This document shows, in pieces, positions 48,587 to 61,170 of a stretch of 64,000 bases of DNA. Source of the DNA: Trichopria drosophilae (Eukaryota > Arthropoda > Insecta > Hymenoptera > Diapriidae); assembly GCA_030407085.1 (NCBI GenBank), contig CM059582.1:18333501-18397500 (forward strand). Direction: 5' to 3'. The notes beneath the pieces are model-generated. The model was not told the DNA's origin. It searched no databases and saw nothing but the letters and a program-made list of their open reading frames with translations. The number at the start of each line of letters is the position of its first letter. Position 1 is the first letter of the stretch. The position numbers and the translations under genes are program-made.

Positions 48587-48739
48587 ATCCTACGGCGACC
48601 ATCGCGGTCGCAACCGACACGAACTAAGTTTCCGACACCCGATAAAAGTTTTTTAACCCGTACCGAACGCCGACGCCCGCACACCGGAAATCAGAATTTG
48701 TACCTGGATGTAAATAAAGAGTTGTTAATTTTTTTACGA
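48587..48739 (+). terminator. 3' UTR and poly(A) signal of gene A
   Basis: The UTR is G+C-richer than the introns and short. AATAAA at 48713-48718 lies about 130 nt after the TGA, followed by a T-rich stretch (GTTGTTAATTTTTTT). The next G+C-richer block begins almost at once, so gene A ends very close to the inferred promoter of gene B. Confidence 0.75.
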
Positions 48740-48759
48740 TCTAAGAACTAGCCTTATTA

Positions 48760-48969
48760 CAGTCCGTACTAACTTAGTTAGTCGGCGTTACGCGTTTTGC
48801 AAATACCGACTAATTGTTTCGCCTTGGCTCTGAGAACTGTTCGCATACGCTTCGAGCTGGACGGATGAAGCACCTCAGTTTTCGCAAGTACTCCGGATGT
48901 TACTCGCTGCGTTTCGGTCGATTGCCGAATTGTGCTAGTGACACGTTTCTCGGATTAATCGCATATCAG
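48760..48969 (+). promoter_or_regulatory. Putative promoter and untranslated first exon of gene B
   Basis: A G+C-richer island of about 200 bp ends in the consensus donor CATATCAG|GTATGT (48969/48970), and then composition falls to intron-like AT. TCAGTT near 48872 resembles an arthropod initiator. The matching acceptor would be AATTGTCAG|GAGG (56937/56938), four bases before the gene B start codon. The 65-codon open frame over 48814-49011 runs past the donor and shows no protein signature. The exon is inferred from composition and splice sites only. Confidence 0.45.
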
Positions 48970-49479
48970 GTATGTTATAATTTTTTCAAAATAACAAATT
49001 CCGAAGGATAAAAACCGTGCGGGTAATAACAGAAGATAATCACGAACGTAACAGAATTCCTCGAGAGGAGTTGCAAAGAAGTACTTTACTCGAAGTACGG
49101 CCTACAGTGATGTTTTTACAACAAATGAGGTGATGTTTGTACAAGTTTCGAGGATTTGTGTACGGAAGTTTATTCTCGTTCCAGAAGTGTTAATCTGAGA
49201 GCAAAACTTTTCGATCGTTCTTAATTTACTGTTACACTGCAATTTTATTTTCGTCTGTGATGGCTTTATTATAATCCACTTTTGCAGCTGTCATTCTGTT
49301 TTTTTTTAATTAATTGTGTCTTTTGGTCTTTTTCAAAAAGTTGTGTGGCTGGTTCAAACATCTACATGATTCACAAACAAATATTGTTAATTCGGGTAAA
49401 ATACGCCGATGGATTTTAGTGTTACAGAAGTTAGTAAATTCGACTAGTGTTACCTCGTGATATATAAATATTTAACAGT

Positions 49480-49830
49480 GAACCTATATGTTAAGCTGAT
49501 TAAATGAAAGTTGTATTAACTTAATACTTGTTATTTTATTAAAATATTGCTGTAAAAGTTAGTAACTTGACAACTTACAATTTAGTTAACTAAATATTTT
49601 AATCAGTGAACATGCTACAGTAAAAATAAAGCACTCCTGTTTTCATTAGTGAATCTTCTTTCTCAAAATATGAACGATTAAAAAATTACTAATGATAAAT
49701 GTGTTGATTAGTCAAAAACTACTAATAAAGGAGTGAAATTCGTTAGTCAAGTTTTAATACATCATTACTAAAATGAATTAGTTAAATAGTAGTCTTTACT
49801 AATGAATGACGTTAGGTTAGTTTTGTACTT
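49480..49830. repeat. TTAGTAA/TTACTAA-rich repeat
   Basis: Short TTAGT/ACTAA motifs occur in both orientations (AAAGTTAGTAACTTGACAAC, TTTAGTTAACTAAATATTTT, AAAAACTACTAATAAAGG). Similar patches lie at 52480-52960 and 58540-58800, the latter two also sharing 'gtaacccactt'. Probably remnants of one AT-rich element family; ends not definable by eye. Confidence 0.4.
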
Positions 49831-52800
49831 GTTAATAGCGAAAATTAAATTAGATGCTGCGTTTTCAATCTTTCATTAATTGTTTTTGACTAATTTAAAT
49901 TTACAAAGTAAGTCATGATTAATTAGTTAATGTTTATGTAGTTCTAAATAAATTCTTAGTTATTGTAGAAATTTTGTTAAGAGAATGTAGCATTTAATTT
50001 TTTAAACAGATAGTGCTATATTTAAATCAACTATTGAAATTTCTTTTAAATTGTTAGTAATCAAAGTAGTGATTTCCTTTTAATTTTTTTTTAAATTAGT
50101 ATCTTTTAAATAATACAATTTTAGTGAGAATATTCTCAAGATAAAAATTCACATTTTCAAAACATTTCTTCAGCAATATATTTACACAGAAAGGAGACAG
50201 TTGTATAATAAATATTTAATAATCACGAACAATAATTTTGAAAATTTTAAATCTTTAAAATTTTTACAACAAAAAATTAAAAAATAAAACAATTATTAGA
50301 AATTGGATGTAGTAAAATCGGGAACTAAATTGAAAATGTTGATTAGAAATGTAGATAAATAATTAGAAAATGTATTTCAAAAATCCAAATAAAATATCAG
50401 ACTAAAAAAATCAAATAAAAATAAAGCCATGTCAATAATCATAACTTATTTGTTATTAAACATCATTAAAAATCTATTAAAAAATGAACATTTTATAACT
50501 TTAATACAAAAACTTACTAAAACTCACGAATATTAAAAATGCTTTCGTGGAACTTGAACTGTTTTTAATATTATATAATTTTTTTGAAAAGTTTTTTCCG
50601 TTTATTCCTGTCATTTCCATTATTAAACTCCATAAAAAACAGTTCACATCATTAATATTAGACATTTTTTGTAAGTAGTATAATGACATATTAAGTCAGG
50701 TTACTGGCATTGAATATTAAACCATCATAGAGAAAGTATAAGATTTCCTACGAAGTTAAATGCTGAAGCGTCGACACACAAAGCAATGAAATAGATTGTT
50801 ACAAATGAATATTAAATCCCGACATTTTTTTTTATTTTACTGAGAATTATCGATTTGGATCGAATCTCGTGAGACAGGATGACGACGATCTTTGTACTCT
50901 TGCTTGAGACTTGTTAATCAGTTTCAAAACAGTCTTATATATTGCAGCTTAAAACCGCTAGACATTTTATCATGAAGTCATTATAGATATGTTCCACTAA
51001 AAATAACGAGTTTAATTTAAAAATGTAAACCCTAAACTAATCAAAATTCAGATATGACGTATATAACCAACTAATCCATTTAGTTTACAAATATTGTGAT
51101 ATTTTCTAAATAATAAAACTTGCTGATAAAAATATCAGACTGTTATACGCAAGAATAATTTATAGGTTTTAAATTCTTTAATCGCTCAAGATTATGTCAC
51201 ATTTTTGTAGCCAATGACCGATCTACAAAAACAAAACATATTTGTGTTTACTACCGCTAAAAACAAATTTTTCAGTTTTATTTTACAATATTAAATAATT
51301 ATCAAACAATTTTTATTAAAGTACGTGGAATGCATAAGTCTTTATTTTATTGTTGCCGTTGTAAACATTAACGTACTTGACTATTACGATAACCTCGTAC
51401 ACCTGACTTAGTTAGTTAATACAAAAATGTTGAGTACGTCACACTGATAAGACAGCTTAATAAACAGAAACTTTTCTTAGTATCCAGGAACTAGTACTTT
51501 GTAGATATGCAGTTAAAATGCAAGAAAATAATACTGATATCTCACTTAAAGTAGTCAATTGTAACTAAATGACCCTATTTTGAAATATCAGGAGAGAAAA
51601 CACATGATTTGCATGTTGTCGACACATAAAACAAAAGTTATGTTTTATGACTGTCTATAAGATTTATGTTGTAATTCATGAAGAAAAAATTATCGAACGT
51701 GAATGTTACATGTTGCTAAAATATTTCGTAGAAGAACTTACGCAGGAAGTTTCCAGTACTTACAAAATGTGAACACAAAATTAACTAAATTGACGAGTCT
51801 GTTACAAATTGTTGTCATAAAATAGTTTTTAAATGCATTCTGCAAGTTATGGGTGACATGTTTATGTAACCACAATTCAAGAATTTTAGTACCTTGGTAC
51901 AAGTGTATTTTAAATGGCAGTTTATTTAATTTATTTGAACCTTTACTGATTTATAATGTTATCCAGATTATTAATAACCAATATTTAATAAACAATTAAA
52001 AATTGATATTTTGATGTTTTTATTTACGAAAAATGTTTGTCTTTTGCGTTAAGCTTGAAAACTTGTGCAGAATATAATATAAGCGTCCGCTCTGTTTATT
52101 TCCGCGCAGTAAAATTTCAACACTTATTAAACTTCCGCAGGATTACGTCATGGAACTTAAAAAAGTCTGGAAATTATTAAATGCTGAAATAAAAATCGTA
52201 GGAGTCTCAAATTTACGCGAAATTAATCAGAATATGCAAATGTTAATCTTGTAATTCAATACTAGACTAACATAAATGCAGCCATTGAAAAATATAATGA
52301 AATGAAAATTTGAAGATTTTTACATGTTCCGAGAAAAATGTATTTTTAATTAAATTAACATTTTTTATATTCTGTTATTAATTCAGATTTTGAAAAATCG
52401 ATATTCAGTGTTTTTGTGATAAACATCCATAATAGTTTTATGAAAATGTATAGAAAGTTGTTGAATTAGAAAGTGTACAGTGTAATAGATGAATTCTAAT
52501 TAGTAATATTTACTAATATGTATTAAATTTTAATTACATAAAGATAAACATTAGTAACATTAAAAATGTTATCTTATTTGAATTTTTTAACTTTTGGTTA
52601 GAAAAAAAATCACTTTCCCAAAGCAACCAATTTAAACCAAAGATGACATTTTTTAGAAATAAATGATGCCTTCGTAAGTGATTATTTATAATAAATGTAT
52701 AATAAATGATTTGAATGTCTGGAAATTGTATACATTTCGATCTGAATTGGTACTAATTAAAGATCGAACACAGGCTAAATCAATTATTGATCATTTTAAT

Positions 52801-55800
52801 AATAAATAATGTAAAATTTAATTTATTGTTAATTTTAAAAATGACTAAACTAAAATATTAAATTTTTATTATTAAATCAGTAGAATTTTGTGGTATTTTC
52901 TAGTTAAAAAATGACTAATATTAATTGTAACCCACTTTGAATTTATATTAGTAATTTTCAGTTTTAGAGAGTAAGAATTTAAAGTTAGCAGGTGAATTCA
53001 ATTCTGACTATGTGACATCTGATTTTCATTTTAGAACTATTTGTAGAATATTTGATACCGTGAGATTCATTTTAAAATCGAAGGATTTAGCGTTTTTTTC
53101 AAATTCTATTTAGATTTGTCAAATTTAATTTCTTTTGAGAAAACGTTAATGCACGGTTTCATATATGTATCAATACATTTTGATTTTTATCTACTCTTCT
53201 CTGACCCATATATTTGTATTATTTTTGTAATTTTGAGAAGTAATTTTGAATTTGATTTTATCGAAAAAATATTTCTTGTCAATACTGTTCTTGTGCACCT
53301 TGCTCAGAAACTGATTTCTACACACTTATAGTAAGTTTGTTAAAATTAAATAAGTTTGTTGAACTTTAAATGTTCATCTCGATCATTTTCATTGTTTTGT
53401 TTAAATGAAATTTAATATATTATTGATATATTTCGCGGGCAATCCAACAGAGAACATTTTTCAGTTAATTAATTTGCGGTAATTACATTGCAGATTATGC
53501 ATAACAAATTAAAAACTAATATTACGTGCTATTTTTCAAGATTAAATATTGAATTTAGAGATACGAGAATTTGTCAATTCCGATCAAGGATGTCGAAAAC
53601 TCATGAAATGGGAATCATGATATCCAAATTTCGAGATTCTTGAAAGTCTAGTCAGCATGTAGGTCTCGAGTCTTGACGAGATCTCTTAGATCTCGAGATG
53701 CTTTGAGAAATTTAAAATATTTCAATGATATACGATGACCAAAATTGCGGATATTTTCGTCGGGAGTGTTTGATCCATGGTAGATCTTTGTCTTTAAAAA
53801 TTCACCTCATCTGATGGTAATTTCAAAATTATTGAATGCTTAGATTTGTTCGGAAAATCTTAAGAATATTTTGAGTGTTTATTTCGAGAAACAAACTTAT
53901 TTTATGATGAAAAAATCTTAAAAACTACGATGAAAGTTTTTAAACAATTTTTAATTTTATTAAATTAAAAAAGTTACATACTATATTAAAAAAGTTATTT
54001 TATAGAGGGAAACCTTTCTGTCAAATATTATTCACTCAAGGATAAACCCTGCAACAGATTATAAAACAACAAATTTGTATGAAATGTTTCACATTCTCTA
54101 ATTAAAGGTTATTTCAGTGAACTAAGTTATACTAAGTTATATATATTATTTCCATTAAGGACATATTTTACATACTATATAATATTGAACGATTCATAAT
54201 ACACTATCCCTTATCGTAGTACTGTTAGTAAGAAAATAGTGAACTTTACTATAACTCTATATTTTACAAGTCGCCTAGTACATTTTAAGCAATGTTTTAT
54301 TCGCCGAATACTACTAAAATCGTTTTTATATTTTTCATAAGGATTTTTGAAATATTTACAATTCTAAAAATGGAATTTTTCAATACAAGAAACATAGGAT
54401 GTAATGAATTGCTTTATTTGTTTTATTATCTGATTTATATGTTTAAATTAATCCAAGATAAAGCCTGGCAATATTGAGTTAAATACAGATTGTAATATAG
54501 AAATTACAGTCTACCACTATTTAAACGTAAGGTAATCATGTAACAATTTCTTCAGAAAGGTAATCTGACTTTTGTATTACAGTCTATGATTCTTATATGA
54601 TAAGGATTTCAAAACAAATATCTAATTCGAGTTATTATGATAGCTTTGTATTAAAACATGGAATCTTTCAAAATGTATCAAAATTTGAATCTAGAAGTAA
54701 CAAGTTAAAGTGCCTTAGAAGAAACACTAAGAACTACGATATTAGTACTACTATTACTACCACACGTAGTATAGTTAAATATGCACCAACAATAACAAAT
54801 ATTATGTAATACTACGTGCTGCACCTATTTACTATTTTTGATGAATTTGTAACTACTGTTTTTCAGTGAATGGAAATTAGAACCCGAAATTTTACTATGC
54901 GATAATTTCTCTCAGAACTTTCTACGTTTGTCAAATATAACATAATTAGTCTGAAAATATTATTCTGAGACCCAGACGTAATTTCAAATGTGCCACACAG
55001 TTTATTCCAATTTACTATTTATTTAAGTTTATCTGAAGTACACGTGAATCCCGTTGGTGTGAAATGTAATGCCACAGGAGTAAAATCGAACAATTGAACC
55101 CGAAGTGAATTTCTTATCTAGAGGAATAAATTAAATCCTTCAGAATAAACAATCTACTCCTAATTGGAAATTATATTATTCATATACGTCATGAAATTTG
55201 CAGTTTACTCTAAAGAATTGAAGATTCTCTTTTAGACTGAGCAATTTACTCCAACCGTTTTTAGTGTAAAACTTGTCTTTCGTACTGTTCAGATGTTCTA
55301 GATGTTATAAATTTTAATATATTTTTTCAAAATATTAATGATTCCTTTGGATAAAATATCAATAATTAACAAATTTAAAATATAAGTGTCCATATCCGTG
55401 ATTCACAGCGTTTAAAGCATAAAATTTGCGTAAAGCATTAAATTGTGAAAGTACGACCTACAACCAGGTTATAAATTGAGAAATTTATCGGTGTATCGTC
55501 TAAAAAAGTTTGTAATGAGACTAAATTATTAGTCTACAATTTCTAAAGTATTTCAAATAGCTTCCTATCAAATCCATTCCAATCTCTGGAAGACAATTTT
55601 TGCGAGGTATTTCGCAAAGTTTCAAAATTAGAAAAAAAAGATGATAATTTGAGTAAATAATAATTAATTTGTTATGTTTTTATGATATTAATAATATAAG
55701 CTAGAAAGTTAAGATATAATCAAATAAAAACATGTTTACATTTTTGTTACGGAGTAAAAGATTAAATTTTAATGTTTTTTTTTGCAATTATAAAATTCCA

Positions 55801-55962
55801 TCCTTATTATCATCACTGAAACTATACTTTGTCGACCATATTTTCCTTTACTTCTTTGCGATACAGAGTTTCTTTTATGAGCAAATTTACAGTCTATCAG
55901 GAATAAATTTAAATTATAATGCAGGAAATGTCGACTAATTCATTTCCTATCTTTCTAATATT

Positions 55963-56162
55963 TTCCGGTAAAAAATATAGTAGTTAGGGTAACTACTTAA
56001 GTAGTAAGGTGCGGCACATCCAACTTTTTTTATTGGCACTACTACTTAATTGGTCTCAATATTTAAATAGTATGACCAACTACAAAACGCTACTTGTACC
56101 GAATCTTACTACTTAAGTAGTAGCCGCAAATACTTTTTTCGGAGTAGTTAATACTATTTGAA
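55963..56162. mobile_element. 200-bp palindromic ACTACTTAAGTAGT element
   Basis: Two perfect 14-bp palindromes ACTACTTAAGTAGT (55992-56005 and 56108-56121) sit symmetrically inside inverted arms: left ATAGTAGTTAGGGTAACTAC, right complement beginning ATAGTATTAACTACTCCG. The interior contains GGCACTACTACTTAATTGG. No coding capacity. Confidence 0.65.
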
Positions 56163-56324
56163 ATACCTGTTGAGATCCGTATCACAATAGTTTCTGCTAA
56201 TCTAAATACCATTTTCGGGGTCATAATCTTCTTTCAAAATCGATTCTTGAAAAATTGGTCATTTTTAAGACGAAAAAAGAATTCACTTTTGAAGAAGATC
56301 GCTGACAAATATTATTATGGCACT

Positions 56325-56470
56325 CCCGGGCGTAAAATCCTATTTTACGCCCTCGAAAATTACATGGCTGAAATGGGAATTCGGGGCACAAATTAAGATT
56401 TTCCACCGAGCTCGGACGAAAAATATTGTTCGTCTTACGGGCATAAAATTCGATTTTGCGCCCTAAATAC
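56325..56470. repeat. GGGCGTAAAAT palindrome pair
   Basis: Two 25-bp palindromes with halves GGGCGTAAAAT / ATTTTACGCCC lie at 56328-56352 and 56439-56463. Between them is 'cctcgaaaattacatggctg', found in inverted form at 32790-32815. The 100-codon minus-strand frame over 56221-56523 is a translation of this repeat, not a gene. Confidence 0.7.
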
Positions 56471-56937
56471 GAGAAGTACTGTAAAATAATCTTACACACT
56501 AATCTCTTCTGACATAAAATCATAAAACAATAATAGTACCATGTCTTAGAGACACATCGGACAAGATTATTTAAAATATCTATCTTAATAAATATAATAT
56601 CGAATATAGTTTCTGTGAATGCATTATTTGGAATTTTGTGGTTTATTTTTTTACATTTTTAAAGTAGGAAGAGCGTCTGTATAATTCAGAAGTGTTGCAA
56701 AAATACTCGAAAAATTATTATGATTATCTTAGAGATGTATCGCAAGACGTTTTACAATCTTTGTTATTACTTTTGGACTTTTGTTCTCCATTGTGTTTGG
56801 CAAATAAATGTTAATGGACATTTATTTTATTCGCTTTATGATATAAAAATATGAATATTTCTTACCTAGGTTAAAAAACTCTTATTATTAACCAGTTCTA
56901 CTAATATAATAAGTAATTGTAATTTAATAATTGTCAG

Positions 56938-57117
56938 GAGGATGGTTGAGAAGAAATCTGAGAGCAGAGTCGAATTGCAGAAAACCATTTCGCAGGACGA
57001 ACTACAGACGAAGGTTTACTCAAGAAGATGGATTATTTTGATTCTTTTCGTGTTGTTTTCCGCTGCAAACAACATGCAGTGGGTAGAATACGTCATTATA
57101 GAGAACATCATGACGCG
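56938..57117 (+). CDS. FLVCR: Gene B: second FLVCR-like transporter, first coding exon
   Basis: Start ATG at 56942 (A at -3, G at +4). The exon encodes 58 residues plus a split codon: a polar N-terminus (MVEKKSESRVELQ...), then KVYSRRWIILILFVLFSAAN and NMQWVEYVIIENIMTR. Over the last 36 residues it matches gene A exon 1 at 23 positions, including Y-x-R-R-W, A-A-N and M-Q-W (W47). The donor ACGCG|GTAGGT has the same phase as in gene A, so the next exon should start with the base completing Arg. AATTGTCAG immediately upstream looks like an acceptor for a spliced leader. The remaining exons are not in the window; intron 1 exceeds 6.8 kb. Same-strand placement 8.4 kb after gene A's stop makes this a tandem duplicate. 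Confidence 0.85.
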
Positions 57118-57960
57118 GTAGGTTGAATTATGTTAACGTGCTAGAACGTGAAAGTGATTTTAATGAATAAATTGCAACGTTGTGACGCGTAAAGTGTAAC
57201 GCGGAAAGTAACACGTAACAGTAAAATGATTTTCAACAATAGTTTCCAGTGAAGTAACGCGATAATTGCACAAGAATTATGACTTCAGAATGCAAGAGTT
57301 TGAAATGCAACTTTCGGTCCAATTCCATGCCATTTTTGTGGGATAAAATGCATGTAAGCTTAGTTTAAGATGCATGATATGCGCATGACTAACTAATTAT
57401 ATGAACATAAAGATGTTATCATTTTCGATCCATCCAAGATATTTTTTGTATATATTTAGTTAATAATTTACTTAGTCCCTCACGGACCAAATTTACATAA
57501 ATTTAACGTGAAGTTTGACAGTACTTTTTAGTAGTAAAGTGCAGTGGATACAATTTTGAAATTTACTTTTTTTATCGTCCCTCTCAAATGGTGCATCGAA
57601 AAATGCCGCAAATTTAAAAGTAACAAAATTACGAGCATTAAAAATCAGGAATTTTTAAGATCTTTTTTTTTACTCATCGTTATGTTTTTATAGTTTCTAC
57701 ATTAGAAAAAAATGTTTGGGCTAGAAGATAGAACTATTGTAAAAAATTCAATTTCAAAATAGAGACACAAAAATGCCGACTAAAGTAGATTTTGTTTTCA
57801 AAATCATAGTCGCATGTATTCAATCAATTAGCTCGAATTGAATCAATTCAAATTGGGTACAGGGCGGTTTTTTACGTCCACCGTCAAGGTCTTCTAAGTT
57901 TATTTTCTTTTTTGTTATGAAATTTAAAACTTCATATTTCATATTTAAACATGTTCTTTA

Positions 57961-58433
57961 AATTTCTTGGAGGGAGATTTCACTCTTAAATTTTCGAAAA
58001 CCGACCAACGCTCGTGAAAGAGTGAATCTTCATTCCCCCAGAGTTGTCAGCTCCACGACGCGGACGGAAACAGTGAATTATCACCCTTGTTATATTGAAA
58101 TTTCACTCTTAAAGAGTTGAATATTTACACTTTCACGAAAGTTACTAGGTTTTCACTAACCAAAGAGTGAATTCTCACTCCATGAAATTTAGGGAGTGTT
58201 TTAAAAGCCACTCTTTATAACTCTGCTTATACAGCCATTATAAGAGCAGTGACAACTATTTGGAGTGAATTTTAACTCGTCACAGACAATTTTCACCTAA
58301 TATTTGGAGTGAATTTCTTTATTATTTCATTTGAAGCGACTGATCTCATTTTTTAGTGTGGCCTTTCACTCTTTTTAGAGTGAACACTCTGCTCGCTCCA
58401 GTTTTGGAGTGAAAAGTTTATTCCCAGAAATTT
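57961..58433. mobile_element. 473-bp MITE of the AATTTCTTGGAG family
   Basis: The left end AATTTCTTGGAGGGAG and the right end (complement AAATTTCTGGGAATAAAC) match the termini of the 2605-2748 element. The interior is a dense array of TTCACTCTT and AGAGTGAA in both orientations. The G+C-richer centre reads GTCAGCTCCACGACGCGGAC. The family seems able to expand by internal motif duplication. Confidence 0.7.
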
Positions 58434-60889
58434 AGAGAATACATAAAATCCGAGATTCGTTTACAAGTGATGTAAAGTGATAAGATACATTCTTACAAAT
58501 GAAATATGATTTCTTGATCAAGATCCACTCTATAAATCTGAATTAGTTAAAAACTACCAATAAGAAAATGAAAAGTGAGTCACAAAATGAATTAGTAATT
58601 ATTTTTGCTAATAAAAAGTTAAAACCTACTAATGTATTTTATATAATAAACCTACTAAAGTAACGAATACTAATTCTACAAACTACAAAACTGAAAAGTC
58701 AATATCCACATAAACATTAGTAGAATTCTAGTAATAAATTAGTATTTTCACGCTATTTGTCAGTAAAAAACTTACTAATTGATCGTAACCCACTTTTCGC
58801 TGTAAATAAGTCGTTTTTTATTAATTCAATTTTGAAGAGCAAGATGGTTACTGAATTTTTATTTTGTTGACTGTTTGTGACTTCGACTTAAAAAGCTATT
58901 TTACTATTTTGTTCAGTTTGCGTCTAGTATTTTTATAATTGCAAATTCTGGACAAAAAATACTTCTTTTCAATCTTATCTTGATTTTTAATATTGTTTCT
59001 TTTTTTTGAAGTTATAATAATCGTTTTTGTTTCTATTATTAATTTATTTCAAAAGGCCCCTAGTTACAAGTGTTTTATTTGCAATAAATTATTTATTTCA
59101 CTGGTCGCAATTTACTTTTAAATCTGATGTGAAGAAATTATAATTTAATAAAATGATTAGGAAATACGAAATATGCATAGATTTTACAGTATTAATAAAA
59201 TTTTCACGAAGTAAACACTATCAATTTTATTTCAGATAAAATTTTTATAACGTCTAATGAGCTGCATCTAATTCCACTTGACACTCTTATAGTTAATTAT
59301 TGTTGAAGATAAAATATTTAGAGTTGAAAAATGTTGAATTCAACATTATTAAGATAACTTTCGGCTAAAATCATTCTTTAACGTACCTCCTGCATATTTT
59401 TGTTATATATGTTCAGCCATAAAGTATACAAAATCCCTTTTCTCGACTTGACCTGCATCTATTAATTGGACGAAAAAGATAGTTTAATTGATCTACAAGT
59501 AAGTTCCTAACCTAACAAAAGAAAAACAATAAATGGACGGATAATGAAGTTAACTTTCTGGTCCTTCTACGACAGGAAATGAATAAATACGATTTACGGC
59601 AAATGTACACAAAGATAATTAGATCCATCATTCCGTCATAGCAATTCACTTCTATTTCATTGGAGAATCTAGTCGATTGTCAATGTTATCGACCGTGGGA
59701 GTAAACTCGGAGAATGTCTATAGCATCATGCTATAAAAGATGCCTTCTGATCATGATAATTTTTGTTTGTGTATATTATTAATAATTTGTAAAATCTACA
59801 GGATATAAAAAAAGAAACTTCTTGCTCATTTGTAAAGATGACAACATATTTTAATATTTATTACATTACTGAAAAAAAAACTTGATGAATGATAAGATAT
59901 TATTTTTCTTTTGTCTAAATTTTTTTTCTGTCTATGATGTTATCTTATGATGAATCCTAAAGTGCGTCTGTAACTCGGTGACACATATAATTATTCGTTT
60001 ATTTCCGGTGTGGTCGGCGACAAATATAATGAATAGAAAAAAAATTTCTAATGAAGCAATATTTTTCAATGTTATTTCTCTCCATAAAATATGATTTTAA
60101 AAAACTATTTTAAAATTTTGATACACGGAGATAAATTGTTTCAAAACTTTTAAAATATAAACTGATCATTTTGGATTAGACTCAGAATTCGACAATTTTC
60201 CATTATTGAGATTAAAAATTATTTCTAATAAAAATTCAATTAATGCTATATAGAAAAGCAGGAAAAAAACCCATTTTTTTCGTTAGACATTCAATTTAAT
60301 ACAAAATGTAGCTAAGCTGACTTAATTTTTGATGACTTACTCGAATTAACTTCTCATTTCCTTTCAGATATCTACTTGCTTGGTTGTTTAATCTATTATA
60401 CGGTAGTTATTATAGAACTATTGAAATTCAGTTGAGGACCTCTTAAATTTTTCATAATAGTTAAAAAGTAGTCAATTTTAGTAAGAATTTTTGTTCAGTG
60501 CATTTCTCATTTAAATATTGTAGAAACTTAAAGCAACGTTAATTCTGTTTGTTCAATTGTTTCTTACATTTCTGAGGATATTGAGCAATATTGAAGATCA
60601 AATGTCATTGAATATCAATTTGGTATAAAAACTTATTAAACGGTAACGGTGAGTAGCAAATATTGGTACGGTTTCTTTTATTGCTCCAAAAATGGCTTAA
60701 AATTTTGTTTTCAACATTGATTTAAGGCAGGATTAGTACACACCCTAGGCTACTTTTAGACTATTTTAGTCGGTTAGAATTTATTTTGTTGTAGATGCAC
60801 GTTTTTCACTTTTGTAGTGGTGGAGAATTGTGGGACACAGCTGAAATCGTTGGATCATATAAATCATATACTATTAATTTTGTTACATT

Positions 60890-61170
60890 TGTTTTTGGGG
60901 TCATTGATTACAAATCTGATTTTGAATTTCAGAATATAAATTATGAAATATAATGCAGAGCCTGTTATGTTTCAATATCTTTTATTCTGAAAATGTATAA
61001 ATTGACTACAGATTTGTAATCAGAGACTACGAAAATCCTCTGAAAACTCGTTTAATAAAACAAATTTGACTTTAGCGATTTCAAAACCTGCAAGAAACAA
61101 TTTGTTTTATTTTCGAACAATTTCTCAAATATTTGTCTGCCATATTACATCTGCCATTTTTAATTGTGAA
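60890..61170. repeat. ATGGCGG-type dispersed repeat, diverged copies
   Basis: Contains 'tttggggtcattgattacaaatctgattttgaa' (inverted form of the 'aatcagcgac' phrase), 'agatttgtaatcagagactac', and TCTGCCATATTACATCTGCC (about 61136-61155). A further fragment, TTCAAAATGGCGAACCC, lies near 62099. Confidence 0.6.

Larger units (their letters stand above)
48970..56937 (+). other. Inferred 5' UTR intron of gene B / intergenic
   Basis: If the leader exon is right, this is an 8-kb intron; otherwise it is intergenic DNA. It contains TTAGTAA-rich repeat DNA (about 49480-49830 and 52480-52960), a CTCGAG-rich patch near 53640-53700, and two palindromic elements at 55963-56162 and 56325-56470. I see no exon. 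Large parts (50000-52400, 53700-55900) are plain AT-rich DNA. Confidence 0.5.

Noticed and set aside
48814..49011. 65-codon frame just after gene A
   Set aside because: It runs through a consensus donor into AT-rich DNA and lacks protein-like features; better explained as an untranslated exon.
56221..56523. 100-codon minus-strand open frame
   Set aside because: It translates a dispersed repeat containing two palindromes; the same sequence occurs inverted near 32790.
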